Assembly (NCBI GenBank): GCA_963921425.1
Contig: OY992838.1
Location: forward strand, 17,792,085 to 17,856,084
Length of the DNA: 64,000 nt
Direction of reading: 5' to 3'
Source: Dryas octopetala
Lineage: Eukaryota > Streptophyta > Magnoliopsida > Rosales > Rosaceae
Shown here: positions 1 to 10,749 of the stretch, in pieces
How positions within the stretch are numbered: the first letter of the stretch is position 1
Layout: each line of letters begins with the position of its first letter
Translations under genes and position numbers: made by a program
The notes under the pieces: generated by a model
Seen by the model: only the letters and a program-made list of their open reading frames with translations
What the model was told of the DNA's origin: nothing
The model's database searches: none

Positions 1-663
1 TATGGTATCAAGCATAAGGTTTCTACACCTTATCACCCCCAGACAAGTGGACAGGCTGAGATCTGTAATAGGGAAATTAAGCAAATTTTGGAGAAGACTG
101 TGAGCCCCTCCCTGAAAGATTGGTCAGATCGCCTCTTAGATGCTCTATGGGCTTATCGTACAGCGTATAAGACTCCCATTGGTATGTCCCCGTACAGGTT
201 GGTTTTTGGTAAGCCATGTCATTTACCTGTCGAATTAGAGCATAAAGCATATTGGGCTATTAAACATTTCAATTTTAAGATGAACGAGGCAGGTGACCAT
301 AGGAAGCTACAATTGAGTGAGTTGGAAGAACTCAGGAATGAGGCTTATGAGAGTTCTAGGATTTACAAAGACAAGACTAAGGCCTACCATGACAAGGCCA
401 TTTTGAGAAAACATTTCGAAGTGGGTCAGAAAGTCTTGCTTTACAATTCTCGCCTCAGACTCTTTCCAGGTAAACTTCGTTCTCGATGGTATGGTCCATT
501 TACTGTTACTAATGTTTACCCTCATGGTGCAGTCGAGGTCTGCAATACAAAGACAAAGAATACATTCAAGGTGAATGGCCATCGACTTAAGCATTACTTG
601 GAGGCTAATATGGAGCGTTCGGAGGAGAACATGCTCTTGGAGGATCCTGTTCCATTAGCATGA
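1..663 (+). CDS. pol: Integrase C-terminal part of gypsy polyprotein (5' truncated by window)
   Basis: Frame 1 is open from the first base to a TGA at 661-663, about 220 codons. It begins just before the last catalytic residue of the DDE integrase core: the motif [12 protein letters not shown] puts the glutamate at codon 20. It then shows the block around [20 protein letters not shown] and the C-terminal GPF-type motif (SRWYGPFTV), where the integrase tail contacts DNA. Integrase inserts the reverse-transcribed element into the nucleus genome. The two other integrase Asp residues, the zinc finger and all upstream domains are outside the window, so intactness cannot be judged. Sequence and length of the tail match the T polyprotein after residue about 1540, so no extra domain is fused here. 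Confidence 0.9.
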   Translation, partial: YGIKHKVSTPYHPQTSGQAEICNREIKQILEKTVSPSLKDWSDRLLDALWAYRTAYKTPIGMSPYRLVFGKPCHLPVELEHKAYWAIKHFNFKMNEAGDHRKLQLSELEELRNEAYESSRIYKDKTKAYHDKAILRKHFEVGQKVLLYNSRLRLFPGKLRSRWYGPFTVTNVYPHGAVEVCNTKTKNTFKVNGHRLKHYLEANMERSEENMLLEDPVPLA

Positions 664-705
664 TGTACTACCAAGTCTGGCTGAAGACTCTAAACTTAGC
701 GCTGA

Positions 706-721
706 TTGGGAGGCAACCCAA
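706..721 (+). other. Conserved hairpin SL-A after pol stop (E1)
   Basis: TTGGG-AGGCAA-CCCAA can form a 5-bp stem with a 6-base loop. Upstream lies GCTGAAGAC (680-688) and AGCGCT (698-703). The same three-part box follows the last stop codon of T (21016-21033), T copy 2 (30937-30954), T3 (51464-51481) and H2 (62201-62216). The role is unknown. Confidence 0.6.
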
Positions 722-881
722 CATTTGGAGAGAAGAAACATTGCCCTATGGCTGTTTGCATGGATATCAGGGAGTCTTAACCTTGTGCTTTCCTTTAGTT
801 TTTTTTGTTGGTTGTGGTCTGTTTTTAGGTCATTAGAGTATTCGTCTTCCTAACTTGAATGATTCATTACATGCTTAGTTC

Positions 882-923
882 GAAACATTGAGGACAATGT
901 TTCATTTAAGTTTGGGGGAAGAG
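882..923 (+). other. Conserved hairpin SL-B plus G-rich tract (E1)
   Basis: GAAACATTG-AGGA-CAATGTTTC (882-903) is a perfect 9-bp stem with a 4-base loop. Four bases later comes AAGTTTGGGGGAAGAG (908-923), a near copy of the element's true polypurine tract. The pair recurs in T, T3 and H2, and in H2 one stem pair has changed on both sides. This could be an internal plus-strand primer or an RNA structure; neither is shown. Confidence 0.6.
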
Positions 924-2441
924 TTTTAGGTTTAGGTTTTGAGATTTTCGTTCAAATTTTTGAAAAATACCAAAAATATTTTTGTTTTTATGACCTTTAG
1001 GTTCCTGTCCACCACTATGATGAATTGCAAATGCTTTGATCTTGCATACTTTGGTCGAATTGATGAAACTAGTTCTTTTGATTATTCTTTTGACATATAA
1101 CTCATTTTGAGCATGTTTGAGCTATCTTTGTGTGGATTACAATACTGGTATAGTTTAGACTGAAAATGATTGCATGCTTGTATGATCTAGGCTTCTAGTG
1201 AACTTATATACCCCTTGTGAGATTCGAGCTTTAATTCTTCTGTTTTGAGGGTTATATGCTAATACTCCATACGTTCATTGAATATCTAGAGTTTGCATGA
1301 TCTCATTATCGTTCACTTGATCAAATGCTTGAAATGTGCATCATTTTAAATCAAATGATAGAACTTCCATCTCAAGTTAATTGAAGCATGTTGTAACTAC
1401 ATGGAACCTAGGAAATGATTTAGGCCTTCTTTGTCTCGTTTGCACCATTCTAGCCATCCTTTTTGTGTTCATTTATACCCCTAGTTGCCCTGTTGAGCCT
1501 TGTCAGCCTTTTTGTTCCTTAACCATGTTACCCGTGCCAGCCCCTAGTTTGGGGGAAATACCTTTCCGTTGTGTGTATCTACCCATACTTAAGGGATTGT
1601 AGAGAACTGGTTTATGATAATTGTTCATTTGTGTGCAAGGCTTGAGAATAATGTGAAAAAGAAAAGGAATTGAATATGTTGCCGTGCCCAAAAGAAAATA
1701 GAAAAAAAAAAGAAAAAAAAAAGAAAAGAAAGTGAAAAGGATAGGCATGTGTATCACAAGTGTGCAAATTCAAGAATGCAAGCCTTGTTGCCAAAGTGTA
1801 TAAGAATGAAATGACAACGTAAAACCTGATTCTCTATGGTTCCCTTAAGTCTTTGTGTTTTCCATACATTTCTTGTTAAAACCCTTCACCGTTAGACCCA
1901 TTACAACCCATATGTAAAAGTCCTATATGATCTTAGGTGAAGTGTAGCCTTAATGTGGAGATTAGATGGGATGGAAGCATATTGTATTTTGATTTAATTT
2001 CGGGTATTTGGTATCTTTCATGAGATCATTATTCTTTCACTTGTGCTTTCGTTCTTACATATATGTGAGTAATTTGAATTTGTATGCATAAACTCGCTCA
2101 CATATGCTTTTTGAGTGAATCACTATTTAACCAATATCTCAGTGCTTTATTTTGTGAGTGACTATCTTTGTGAGAATTGAAGTGACACTAGTTGCTTGTG
2201 ATTACTCAAGTTGCTTGAAAGTTCAGATTGAAAACTATGTTGATATTGTCTTACGCACATGATGCTTAACCTTGTTGATTGTGAGTTAATGTTGGCATTT
2301 GGTAATCTCTGGAACTAGTGTGTAATCTATTTGATTGAGTTATGAATGATCAAGCATACCTGAGATTTTTGGTGGACGGTTAGGTTGTTTTTGGAGTCTT
2401 AGTGTAGTTTTGTTTTGTTTTGCTAGGGACTAGCAAATGTT

Positions 2442-2454
2442 AAGTTTGGGGGAA
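2442..2454 (+). other. Polypurine tract of E1
   Basis: AAGTTTGGGGGAA lies immediately before the LTR start at 2457, the expected place for the plus-strand primer. The same core precedes the T, T3 and H2 3' LTRs. Confidence 0.8.
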
Positions 2455-2456
2455 TT

Positions 2457-4098
2457 TGTTGGGTCCTTAAATGTTTGCATTTTAGGTCCTCTATCTTCAT
2501 GTATTTAGTACTTAGTCCCTATATTTTATGTTATTTATTTGTGTTTTTCTCTTTTGTAGGTGGAAAGCCCATAGGAATTAAATGGATGCAAATCAGCCCA
2601 TTTTGAGCTTAAATGAATATTTGCTGTTTAAAGGGAAGGCCAAGATCAAGAGAGGGTCCAAGAGCATGAAGAAATGAAAGCCCAGCCCAAACCACATAGG
2701 AAGTGGCGTGTGTGCTAAGAGAGAAGGGCTGGTCGCACCTTGCAAGGCTTTCCTTTCCTAATTGGGCTCTAAAAATCAGATTTGATATAACCTGATTTAT
2801 TTCATTTTAATTCCTGATTTATTGGAGGCCCATTAGGGGAGGAAATCAGCTACATGCAAGCCCATAGGGGTCAGCTACACCATGCGCAAGAGAGGGAAAC
2901 CCTAGGGCCTTGCGCAAGTCACTTAAGCCCAAGAAGCCAAGCCCATGCTGCATCTTCCTAGCTTGGAAACCCTAGCTGGCCGCACAGCCTTCCTTCCCAA
3001 AACCCTAGCTGCTGCACACCTTTATATATACATCTCTTTCTATCATTTTGGAGGTTCAGACACTTGGAAAAAATCAGAAAATAGAGAGAGAGGGGCTGCT
3101 GGAGGCGTGAGCTCTCCTTGGGGTGTTTTCTCTTCTTCTTCTTCTTTTCTTGTAATTGTTAGATGAAAGACATGATTACGTGGCTGTTCTTGTTTTCTAG
3201 CATGAACTAATCACGTTTTCTAGGGCCTAGGATTCAGCCCTAGGCCGAATATTTAATGGATTGGTGATGTAGTTGCTGTTTATTTAATTCCATGGATTTG
3301 ATGATTTTGATTTCACTTTTATCATTATTCTCTATGTGTTTATAATCCTTGATTGATCACCTAGGGTTATTGCATCTAGAATTTAATCAATTTAGGGTGA
3401 GGACAACCAATCAGCCCCTAAGTGATAAACAACTTAGGATTTAGTAATTGGCTGAATTCTAATTGTGTGAAATCAATACTAATGCACCTAAGGTAGACGC
3501 CATGCCTTAGGGTTTTATTTGCATTCATAATCTCATTTGTGTGTTAATGGACCTTGCTGCGTTCTTAGGTAGATGCCATGCCTAGGTTGCATTTAGGGTA
3601 CCAAACTAGGGTAGACGCCATGCACTAGTTTGTACATTTGGGGAATCATGCATTTCATGCTATACCATAGGTGAATATGCGAATGCATTCATCAATAGGA
3701 ATTAAAGGTTTCAGAAATTGCACCATGACATTGGATATGAGGTCTAGTGGTAAAGTCCTAGAGTCCTAGTATCATCTATCAATCTATTTTCACAAGATAA
3801 CTTGTTGTTTCATACTCTTTGCTAGTCGCGCATCTTAGTTTTTGTTTAGGATTAATTTGCTGTTTTCAAGTCATACAAACTCCCTCCCATTCGTGTGTGT
3901 GCGTGTGTTTCATTTCAAGTGAGCAGCTGCCCTAGGCGTGACAACTTGGGCAGCCACTCATGTCTTGTTTCCTTGTTTCTTTTTAGCATACGGATTATCA
4001 TTTAAAGATCAATAATAGTCCTCGTGGGATCGACCTTGCTTGCCATCTATATTATATATAGATTTGTGCACTGCGAGTATTAAAATTTAAAACGAACA
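2457..4098 (+). repeat. 3' LTR of E1 (1642 bp)
   Basis: It starts TGTTGGG just after the polypurine tract and ends GAACA where H-type LTR sequence resumes. A TATA-like TTTATATATAC at 3021-3031 is followed about 20-110 bases later by a GA-rich leader, as in the other LTRs. Near the end, GTGGGATCGACC (4024-4035) and TGTGCACTGCGAGTAT (about 4065-4080) are the U5 box shared with the T and H LTRs; most of the rest does not resemble them. Confidence 0.8.
3021..3031 (+). promoter_or_regulatory. TATA-like element in E1 LTR
   Basis: TTTATATATAC sits in a CT- and A-rich context, upstream of a purine-rich leader. Position in the LTR matches the TATA-like sites of the T and H LTRs. The start site is not determinable by eye. 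Confidence 0.5.
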
Positions 4099-5207
4099 GC
4101 AAGGTGCCTTCTCTTCCTTGTCTTGCCGCAGCCCCTTCCCCTTGTTTCTTTTGATTTTCGTTCTAGTTTCTATTTTAATTGTTGGTTTATGCTACTGAAG
4201 TTAATTAGTTTATGATTCTGAATTTATTTAATGCATGGTTCTGATTTTATTTAGTTGTTTATGTTTATGCAATTTAATTTAGTTGTTTAGTGGTGCCTTT
4301 AATTTTGCGTTTCTGATTTTCTTTAGCAAGCATGAATTGGGACTTTGTTTATTTGTTGTTTCTGATTTTTTTTATTTTTTTTATTTAATTATGTAGGTTA
4401 GTTATTCTATCTTGTATGTTAGTTGTAGGTTGATTAATGGATTTGCATGTTCTAACAAATCGTTTATCCGTCTCTTGGTCTATTAGTTTGATGTTTGCAT
4501 GTATTAAATTTTCACTATCTATTAGAACCCCCGTCACTAGTTGTTTGCATCCTTTGACTGGCCACCTTAGGGTAATTGCATCTAGTTTATCTGTTAGGTT
4601 TAGCTGTGAAATAGTCAAAGACACTAAACCACAAGTAACAAGGGAATAAGGGATTATTCTTGGTAGTGGGGTTGGGCGACCTCTATAAGGAAATAGTCAA
4701 AGCTTATATGTTGTGCATGTTTGACGTTCTCATAAAACTTAATGACTCCTGCATGGGTAACAGCTGCCTTAGCTTGAACTAGGGAACATGTAGGTTAACT
4801 GGCTAAGGAAGGCCCAAGAAGCTCTTAGTTTATGCATTAGAAGAACAATGGCGAGAAAGTAACTAGCCAAACCTTTTTAGCTGTCAAACTTTAATATGTT
4901 GTGTTCAAATTAACTGTCATTAGCCTTGGATGGTTATTGCAAGCTTATATGATTTGAAACTGAAAACTTAACATTGCAAGATAGAATAAAGTGTATGTGC
5001 GTGTGGTGATGTGTGCGTGTGTTCCATCTTTTCAAAACCCCCCATTTAGTTATTCTAGTGATTAATTGCATTGATTTGTTGCTTATTAACCATTCCCTGT
5101 GGGATCGACCTCGTGCTTGTACGCTTTGCTACTGATGCGATTCGTGCACTTGCGAGTAAACTTAGAATGAGGTAATTGCTTATTTTGTTCTAAGAAAACA
5201 ATCAACA
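4099..5207 (+). repeat. H-type LTR, 3' half, interrupted by E1
   Basis: From AGGTGCCTT onward this matches the downstream half of the H LTRs (compare 15118-16218 and, reversed, 57834-58990). It includes the conserved GTGGGATCGACC...TTCGTGCACTTGCGAG box and ends ATCAACA at 5207, directly against satellite. No PBS follows. It is therefore either a solo LTR or a 3' LTR whose upstream part lies beyond E1 outside the window. The 5 bases CTATT (5208-5212) could be the right-hand TSD. Confidence 0.8.
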
Positions 5208-8200
5208 CTATTGAACCACATTTGGTTTTAAGAATGCACGAAAACGTTATTACGTTGCATACTTGGTCTAATTTCGTCCAAATTGTACCATATAGTTCCC
5301 TGTTGGCATGAAAACCATGGGGATGCACTTTCTCATGCTAGGATTAGCGTTCTACACTTATTGATGCACATTTCACGCTAAAAATGCACGAAAATATCAT
5401 TTTAGTGCATACTTGTTCTAATTTCGTCCAAATTGCACCAAATCGTGACCGGTTGGCAAGAAAGACAAGCAGAAACACTTTCTCTTATTAGGAATAGCGT
5501 TCTAGACCTATTGAACAACAGTTTGTTTTAAGAACGCACGAAAATGTCATTTCGTTTCATACTTGGTCTAATTTCGTCCAAATTGTACCAAATCGTTCTC
5601 GGTTGGCAAGAAAACCATGTTGATGCACTTTCTCATACTAGAATTAGCATTCTAGACCTATTGAACCATATTTGATGCTAAAAACGCACGAAAAAATCAT
5701 TTTGGTGCAAACTTGGTCTAATTTCGTCCAAATTGCACCAAAACGTGACTGGTTGGCAAGAAAGATAGGGAGAAACACTTTCTCATGTTAGGATTAGCGT
5801 TCTAAACCTATTGAACAAGATTGAATGTTAAGAACTCTCGAAAACTTCATTTCAGTGCATACTTGGACTAATTTCGTCAAAATTGCACCATAATGTGACC
5901 GATTGTTAAGAAAAACATGCAGAAACACTTTCCATGTTAAGATTAGCGTTCTAGACCTATTAAACCACATTGGTTTTAAGAACGCACGAAAACTTCATTT
6001 CGTTGCATACTTGGTCCAATTTCGTTCAAGTTGCACCAAATCGTTCTCGGTTGGAAAGAAAACCATAGGGATGTAGTTTCTCATGCTAGGATTAGCGTTT
6101 TAAACCTATTGAATCATATTTGATGCTAAAAACACACGAAAATATCATTTTGGTGCATACTTGTTCTAATTTCGTCCAAATTGCACCATATCCTGACCGG
6201 TTAGCAAGAAAGACATGCGAAAACACTTTCTTATGTTAGGATTAGCGTTTTAGACCTATTGAACAACATTTGGTTTTAAGAACGCATGAAAACGTCATTT
6301 CGTTGCATACTTGGTCTAATTTCGTCCAAAGTGCACCAAAACGTTCCCGGTTGAAAAGAAAGATATGGGAAACACATTCTTATGTTAGGATTAGAGTTCT
6401 AGACCTGTTGAACCACATTTGATGTTAAGAATGCACGAAAACTTCGTTCGGTGCATATTTGGTCTAATTTCGTCTAAATTGCACCAAAACATGACCGTTT
6501 GGCAAGAAAGACAGGGGGAAACACTTTCTCTTGTTAGGATTAGCGTTCTAGACCTATTGAAATAATTCGGTTTTAAGAACGCACGAAACCGTCATTTCGT
6601 TGCATACTTGGTCCAATTTCGTTCAAATTGCACCAAATCATTCTCGGTTGGCAAGAAAACCATAGGAATGCACTTTCTCTTACTAGAATTAGCGTTCAAG
6701 ACCGGTTGAACCATATTTGATGCTAAAAACACACGAAAATATCATTTTGGTGCATACTTGATCTAATTTCATCAAATTGCACCATAACGTGATAGGTTGG
6801 CAAGAAAGACATGAGGAAACACTTTCTAATGTTAGGATTAGCAGTCTAGACCTATTGAGCCACATTTGATGTTAAGAACAAACAAAAACTTTATTTAGGT
6901 GCATACTTGGTCTAATTTCATCCAAATTGTACAATAACGTAACCGGTTGGCAAGGAAAACATGAAGAAACACTTTCTAATGTTAGGATAAGCGCTCTAAA
7001 TCTATTAAACCACATTTGGTTTTAAGAACACTCGAAAACGTGATTTCGTTGCATACTTGGTCTAATTTCGTCCAAATTGCACCATAACGTGACCAGTTGG
7101 CAAGAAAAACATGAGCAAACACTTTCTCATGTGAGGATTAGCGTTCTAGACCTATTGAACCACATTTGGCTTTAAGAACGCACGAAACCGTCATTTCGTT
7201 GCATATTTGGTCTAATTTCATCCAAATTGCACCTAATCGTTCCTGGTTGGCAAGAAAGCCATGGGGATGCACTTTCTTTTGCAATGATTAGTGTTCTACA
7301 CCTATTGAACCACATTTGACGCTAAAAACGCACAAAAATATCATTTTGGTGCATACGTGGTCTAATTTCGTCCAACTTTCACTAAAACGTGATCGGTTGG
7401 CAAGAAAGGCAGAAGGAAACACTTTCTAATGTTAGGATTAGCGTTCTAGACCTATTGAACCACATTTGAATTTAAGAACTCACGAAAACTTAATTTATGT
7501 GCATACTTGGTCTAATATAGTCCAAATTGCCCCATAACGTGACCGGTTGACATGAAAGACCTGCGAAAACTCTTTCTCATGTTAGGATTAGTGTTCTAGA
7601 CCTATTGAACAACATTTGGTTTTAAGAATGCACGAAAACGTAATTTAGTTGCATACTTGGTCTAATTTCGTCCAAATTGCAGCAAAACATGATCGGTTGG
7701 CAAGACAGATAGGGAAAACACTTTCTCATGTTAGGATTAGCGTTCTAGACCAATTGAACCACATCCGATTTTAAGAACGCACGAAAACGTCATTTGGTTG
7801 CATACTTGGTCTAATTTCGTCCAAATTGCACCAAAACGTGACCGATTGGCAAGAAAGATAGGGGGAAACACTTTCTCATGTTAGGATTAGCGTTCTAGAC
7901 CTATTGAACAAGATTGCATGTTAAGAACTCTCCAAAACTTCATTTCGGTGCATACTTGGACTAATTTATTCAAACTTGCACCATAACGTAACCGGTTGTT
8001 AAGAAAGACTTGCAGAAACACTTTCTCATGTTAGGATTAGCATTCTAGACCTATTACACCACATTTGGTTTGAAGAACGCACAAAAACGTCATTTCGTTG
8101 CATACTTGGTCTAATTTCGTCCAAATTGCACCAAAACGTGACCGATTGGCAAGAAAGATAGGGGGAAACACTTTCTCATGTTAGGATTAGCGTTCTAGAC

Positions 8201-9500
8201 CTATTGAACAAGATTGCATGTTAAGAATTCTTGAAAACTTCATTTCGGTGCATACTTGGACAAATTTCGTCAAAATTGCACCATAACGTAACCGGTTGTT
8301 AAGAAAGACTTCCAGAAATACTTTCTCATGTTAGGATTAGCATTCTAGACCTATTACACCACATTTGGTTTTAAAAACGCACGAAAACCTCATTTCGTTG
8401 CATACTTGGTCTAATTTCGTTCAAACTGCACCAAATCGTTCTCGATTGGCAATTAAACCATGGGAATATAGTTTCTCATGGTAGGATCAGCGTTCTAGAC
8501 CTATTGAACAAGATTGCATGTTAAGAATTCTCGAAAACTTCATTTCGGTGCATACTTGGACTAATTTCGTCAAAATTGCACCATAACGTAACCGGTTGTT
8601 AAGAAAGACTTGCAGAAACACTTTCTCATGTTAGGATTAGCATTCTAGACCTATTACACCACATTTGGTTTTAAGAACGCACGAAAACGTCATTTCGTTG
8701 CATACTTGGTCTAATTTCGTTCAAATTGCACCAAATCGTTCTCGGTTGGCAAGAAAACCATGGGGATGCACTTTCTCATGCTAGGATTAGCGTGCTAGAC
8801 CTATTGAATCACATTTGACGCTAAAAACGCACGAAAATATCATTTTGGTGCATACTTGATCTAATTTCGTCCAATTTGCACCAAATCGTGACCGGTTGGC
8901 AAGAAAGACATGCGAAAACAATTTCTCATGTTAAGATTAGCGTTATAGATCTATTGAACCAAATTTGGTTTTAAGAAGGCACGAAACCATCATTTCGTTG
9001 CGTATTTGGTCTAATTTCATCCAAATTGCACCAAATTGTTCCCGGTTGGCAAGAAAACCATGGGGATGCACTTTCTCTTGCTAGGATTAGTGTCTACACT
9101 TATTGAATCACATTTGACATTAAAAACAGACAAAAATATCATTTTGGTGCATACTTGGTTGAATTTCGCCCAAATTTCACCAAAACGTGACCGGCAAGAA
9201 AGACTGGGGGAAACACTTTCTCATGTTATGATTAGCGTTCTAGATCTATTGAAGCACATTTGATGTTAAGAACTCATGAAAACTTCATTTCGGTGCATAC
9301 TTGGTCTAATTTCGTCCAAATTGGACCATAACGTAATCGGTTTGCAAGAAAGACATGTGGAAAGACATTCTCATGTTAGGATTAGCGTTCTAGACCTATT
9401 GAACCACATTTGGTTTTAAGAACGCACGAAAACGTCATTTCGCATACTTGGTCTAATTTTATCCAAATTGCACCAAATAGTTCCCAGTTGACAAGAAAAC
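5208..9500 (+). repeat. Tandem satellite, about 28 monomers of ~150 bp
   Basis: The phrase CTATTGAACCACATTTGG recurs with spacing of 149-151 bases from 5208 to 9396; for example 5208, 5357, 5508, 5658, 5808. Each monomer carries GCATACTTGGTCTAATTTCG, then CCAAATTGCACC, then GGTTGGCAAGAAA, then CACTTTCTCATG and GGATTAGCGTTCTAGAC. Monomers fall into a few subtypes. One has TTTAAGAACGCACGAAAACGTC. A second has GCTAAAAACGCACGAAAATATC. A third has GTTAAGAACTCTCGAAAACTTC. Divergence is visible but there is almost no length change. I do not recognise the family by name. Such arrays are usual in plant (peri)centromeres. Confidence 0.93.
7741..8760 (+). repeat. 300-bp higher-order (dimer) repeat within satellite
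   Basis: The text at 7861-8040 recurs at 8161-8340 and, after a diverged stretch, at 8521-8640, exactly 300 bases apart each time. Dimer starts CGTTCTAGAC/CATTCTAGAC fall at 7741, 8041, 8341 and 8641. Each dimer joins a 'CACCACATTTGG' monomer to an 'ACAAGATTGCATG' monomer. Identity between dimers is clearly higher than between adjacent monomers. Confidence 0.85.
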
Positions 9501-10749
9501 TGTGCCGCCCCAAAACCCGGGTCCATCAGAGCGACACCTACCTTAAGAATACTCGAAACTATAATACTCAAACCTCGAGTATTATACTCCCAAATATTCT
9601 TTAAATAGGTAAGGCTTATTAATTATAAAAAAATAGGTTGGATCAGGGTTAATTTGCCAACGGAAATACAAAATATAAATAAAGTGTTTATATATTCAAA
9701 CAAACCCGACAAGGTTACAGATACGTTCAAAAGTAATCTTGAGAAACATACAAACATAGATGTTCAATAATTTACGGAAATAAACAACCCGATGATAGTT
9801 GTTTAATAATTTACAAAACAAAAACATGCTAATTTACATAGCAAAAGTTATCCATAAAGATAATAACCCACCTGCCCAGAAAGAAAGAATCAAAATCCGA
9901 CAAAATGGAGAAAGAGTTGACAAGGCACAAGGCCGCGCCTTCAGTCCAAGTCGTCAACCGCTACGTTCTTTGCACTCAAAGAGTATAGTAGAGGGTAAGC
10001 ATCACATACAATCATAGCTTCCCCTCAGGGGACCTTGGCTAGGTTTTAAAATAGTTCGAACATATTTATACTAAATAGCTAGTGAAATACATTTAAATAG
10101 CACAATGCACAACCAGAGAACTAATATCAGTTCGAAACCATTGACATGCTCAAACAATCATTCAAAACATTTCAGAAGTTCCTAATACTTTACAGGATGA
10201 CCAAACTCAAAATTGGTCAACTACCACCCTACCTTGATTATCAGTAAAAACTGATTTGGTAGCGAGAGTATCCATTTTTGGTTACTGCAACTTTAAACTG
10301 GACACTAAGATAAATTGATTGCTACCAGCCTAACTGCATAACCGCCTCTGGAGGTTTAGGGGATCGAAACCCAAGGTCAACTCTATGGTGACACTTACTC
10401 TCAAGTCATCCTAACTAACCAATTATCACAATATAGGATAAAAACCACACCACAGATGTCAATCACAATATATGCAAATTTCTCATGCATTCAGTATATA
10501 CTAGCATAATATATGCATTAAAATAGGGGCACTAGCAAGGTGTAAGATTCCCCCTACCTGGAATCCTTTGCTTAGCTTGATATCCACAACAATATATCCA
10601 ATTTACAGCTCCTCTACTTCACCAGGTCCAAATATTGGGAAACTGATGTAATTCTTAGTTAACTTCTATCCAAGAACAAATATAACTAATTAGAACTAAA
10701 ATTCTAATCAGAAATCTAAATCTAAATTCAAATAATAATAAAACCTTAA
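9501..10749 (-). repeat. Unclassified LTR-like sequence, part 1
   Basis: The satellite stops at 9500 and a sequence starting TGTGCCGCCCCAAAACCCGG begins. Read on the minus strand it ends CCGGGTTTTGGGGCGGCACA. TG...CA-type ends with a CCCGGG-rich tip occur in LTRs of some plant chromoviruses, but that is only a resemblance. No open frame is supported. CTTAA (10745-10749) is the left target duplication of the solo LTR inserted here. The rest continues at 13112. Confidence 0.45.

Larger units (their letters stand above)
664..2441 (+). other. E1 3' noncoding region between pol stop and PPT
   Basis: About 1.8 kb with no convincing coding frame. Athila elements can carry an env-like frame here; I see none. 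It holds two hairpins (706-721 and 882-903), two AAGTTTGGGGG-like tracts (908-923 and 1545-1558) and a simple purine-rich A/GA stretch near 1685-1740. The order hairpin, hairpin, G-tract, G-tract, true PPT is the same as in the T, T3 and H2 elements, although the intervening sequence differs strongly. Confidence 0.75.
1..4098 (+). mobile_element. E1: Athila-type Ty3/gypsy retrotransposon, 3' part
   Basis: The order is the C-terminal part of integrase (1-663), about 1.8 kb of noncoding DNA, a polypurine tract (2442-2454) and an LTR that begins TGTTGGG and ends GAACA. This is the order of a plant Ty3/gypsy element on +. The 5' part lies outside the window. The right end falls inside an H-family LTR, whose downstream half resumes at 4099. 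GCAAG (4099-4103) may be the right-hand target duplication, but the left-hand copy is off the window. The Athila assignment comes from the strong resemblance of the integrase tail to that of the full-length T elements in this window. Confidence 0.88.

Noticed and set aside
664..2441. Search for an env-like ORF downstream of pol (also in T, T3 and H2)
   Set aside because: No long frame or membrane-protein-like segment is present in any of the five 3' regions.
4024..4080. U5 box GGGATCGACC as a tRNA gene T-arm or tRNA-derived promoter
   Set aside because: It lacks the GTTCGANTC B-box spacing, no A box or cloverleaf can be formed, and it is fixed at the LTR end.
4385..4649. Overlapping 79- and 70-codon frames on opposite strands, recurring at 12278, 45389 and 58445
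   Set aside because: They mark a conserved H-LTR segment; both strands open at once and no ATG context or family match supports coding.
5208..9500. Regular repeats as a possible CRISPR array
   Set aside because: Period is ~150 bp with the whole monomer similar; no short repeat with unique spacers, and the context is plant DNA.
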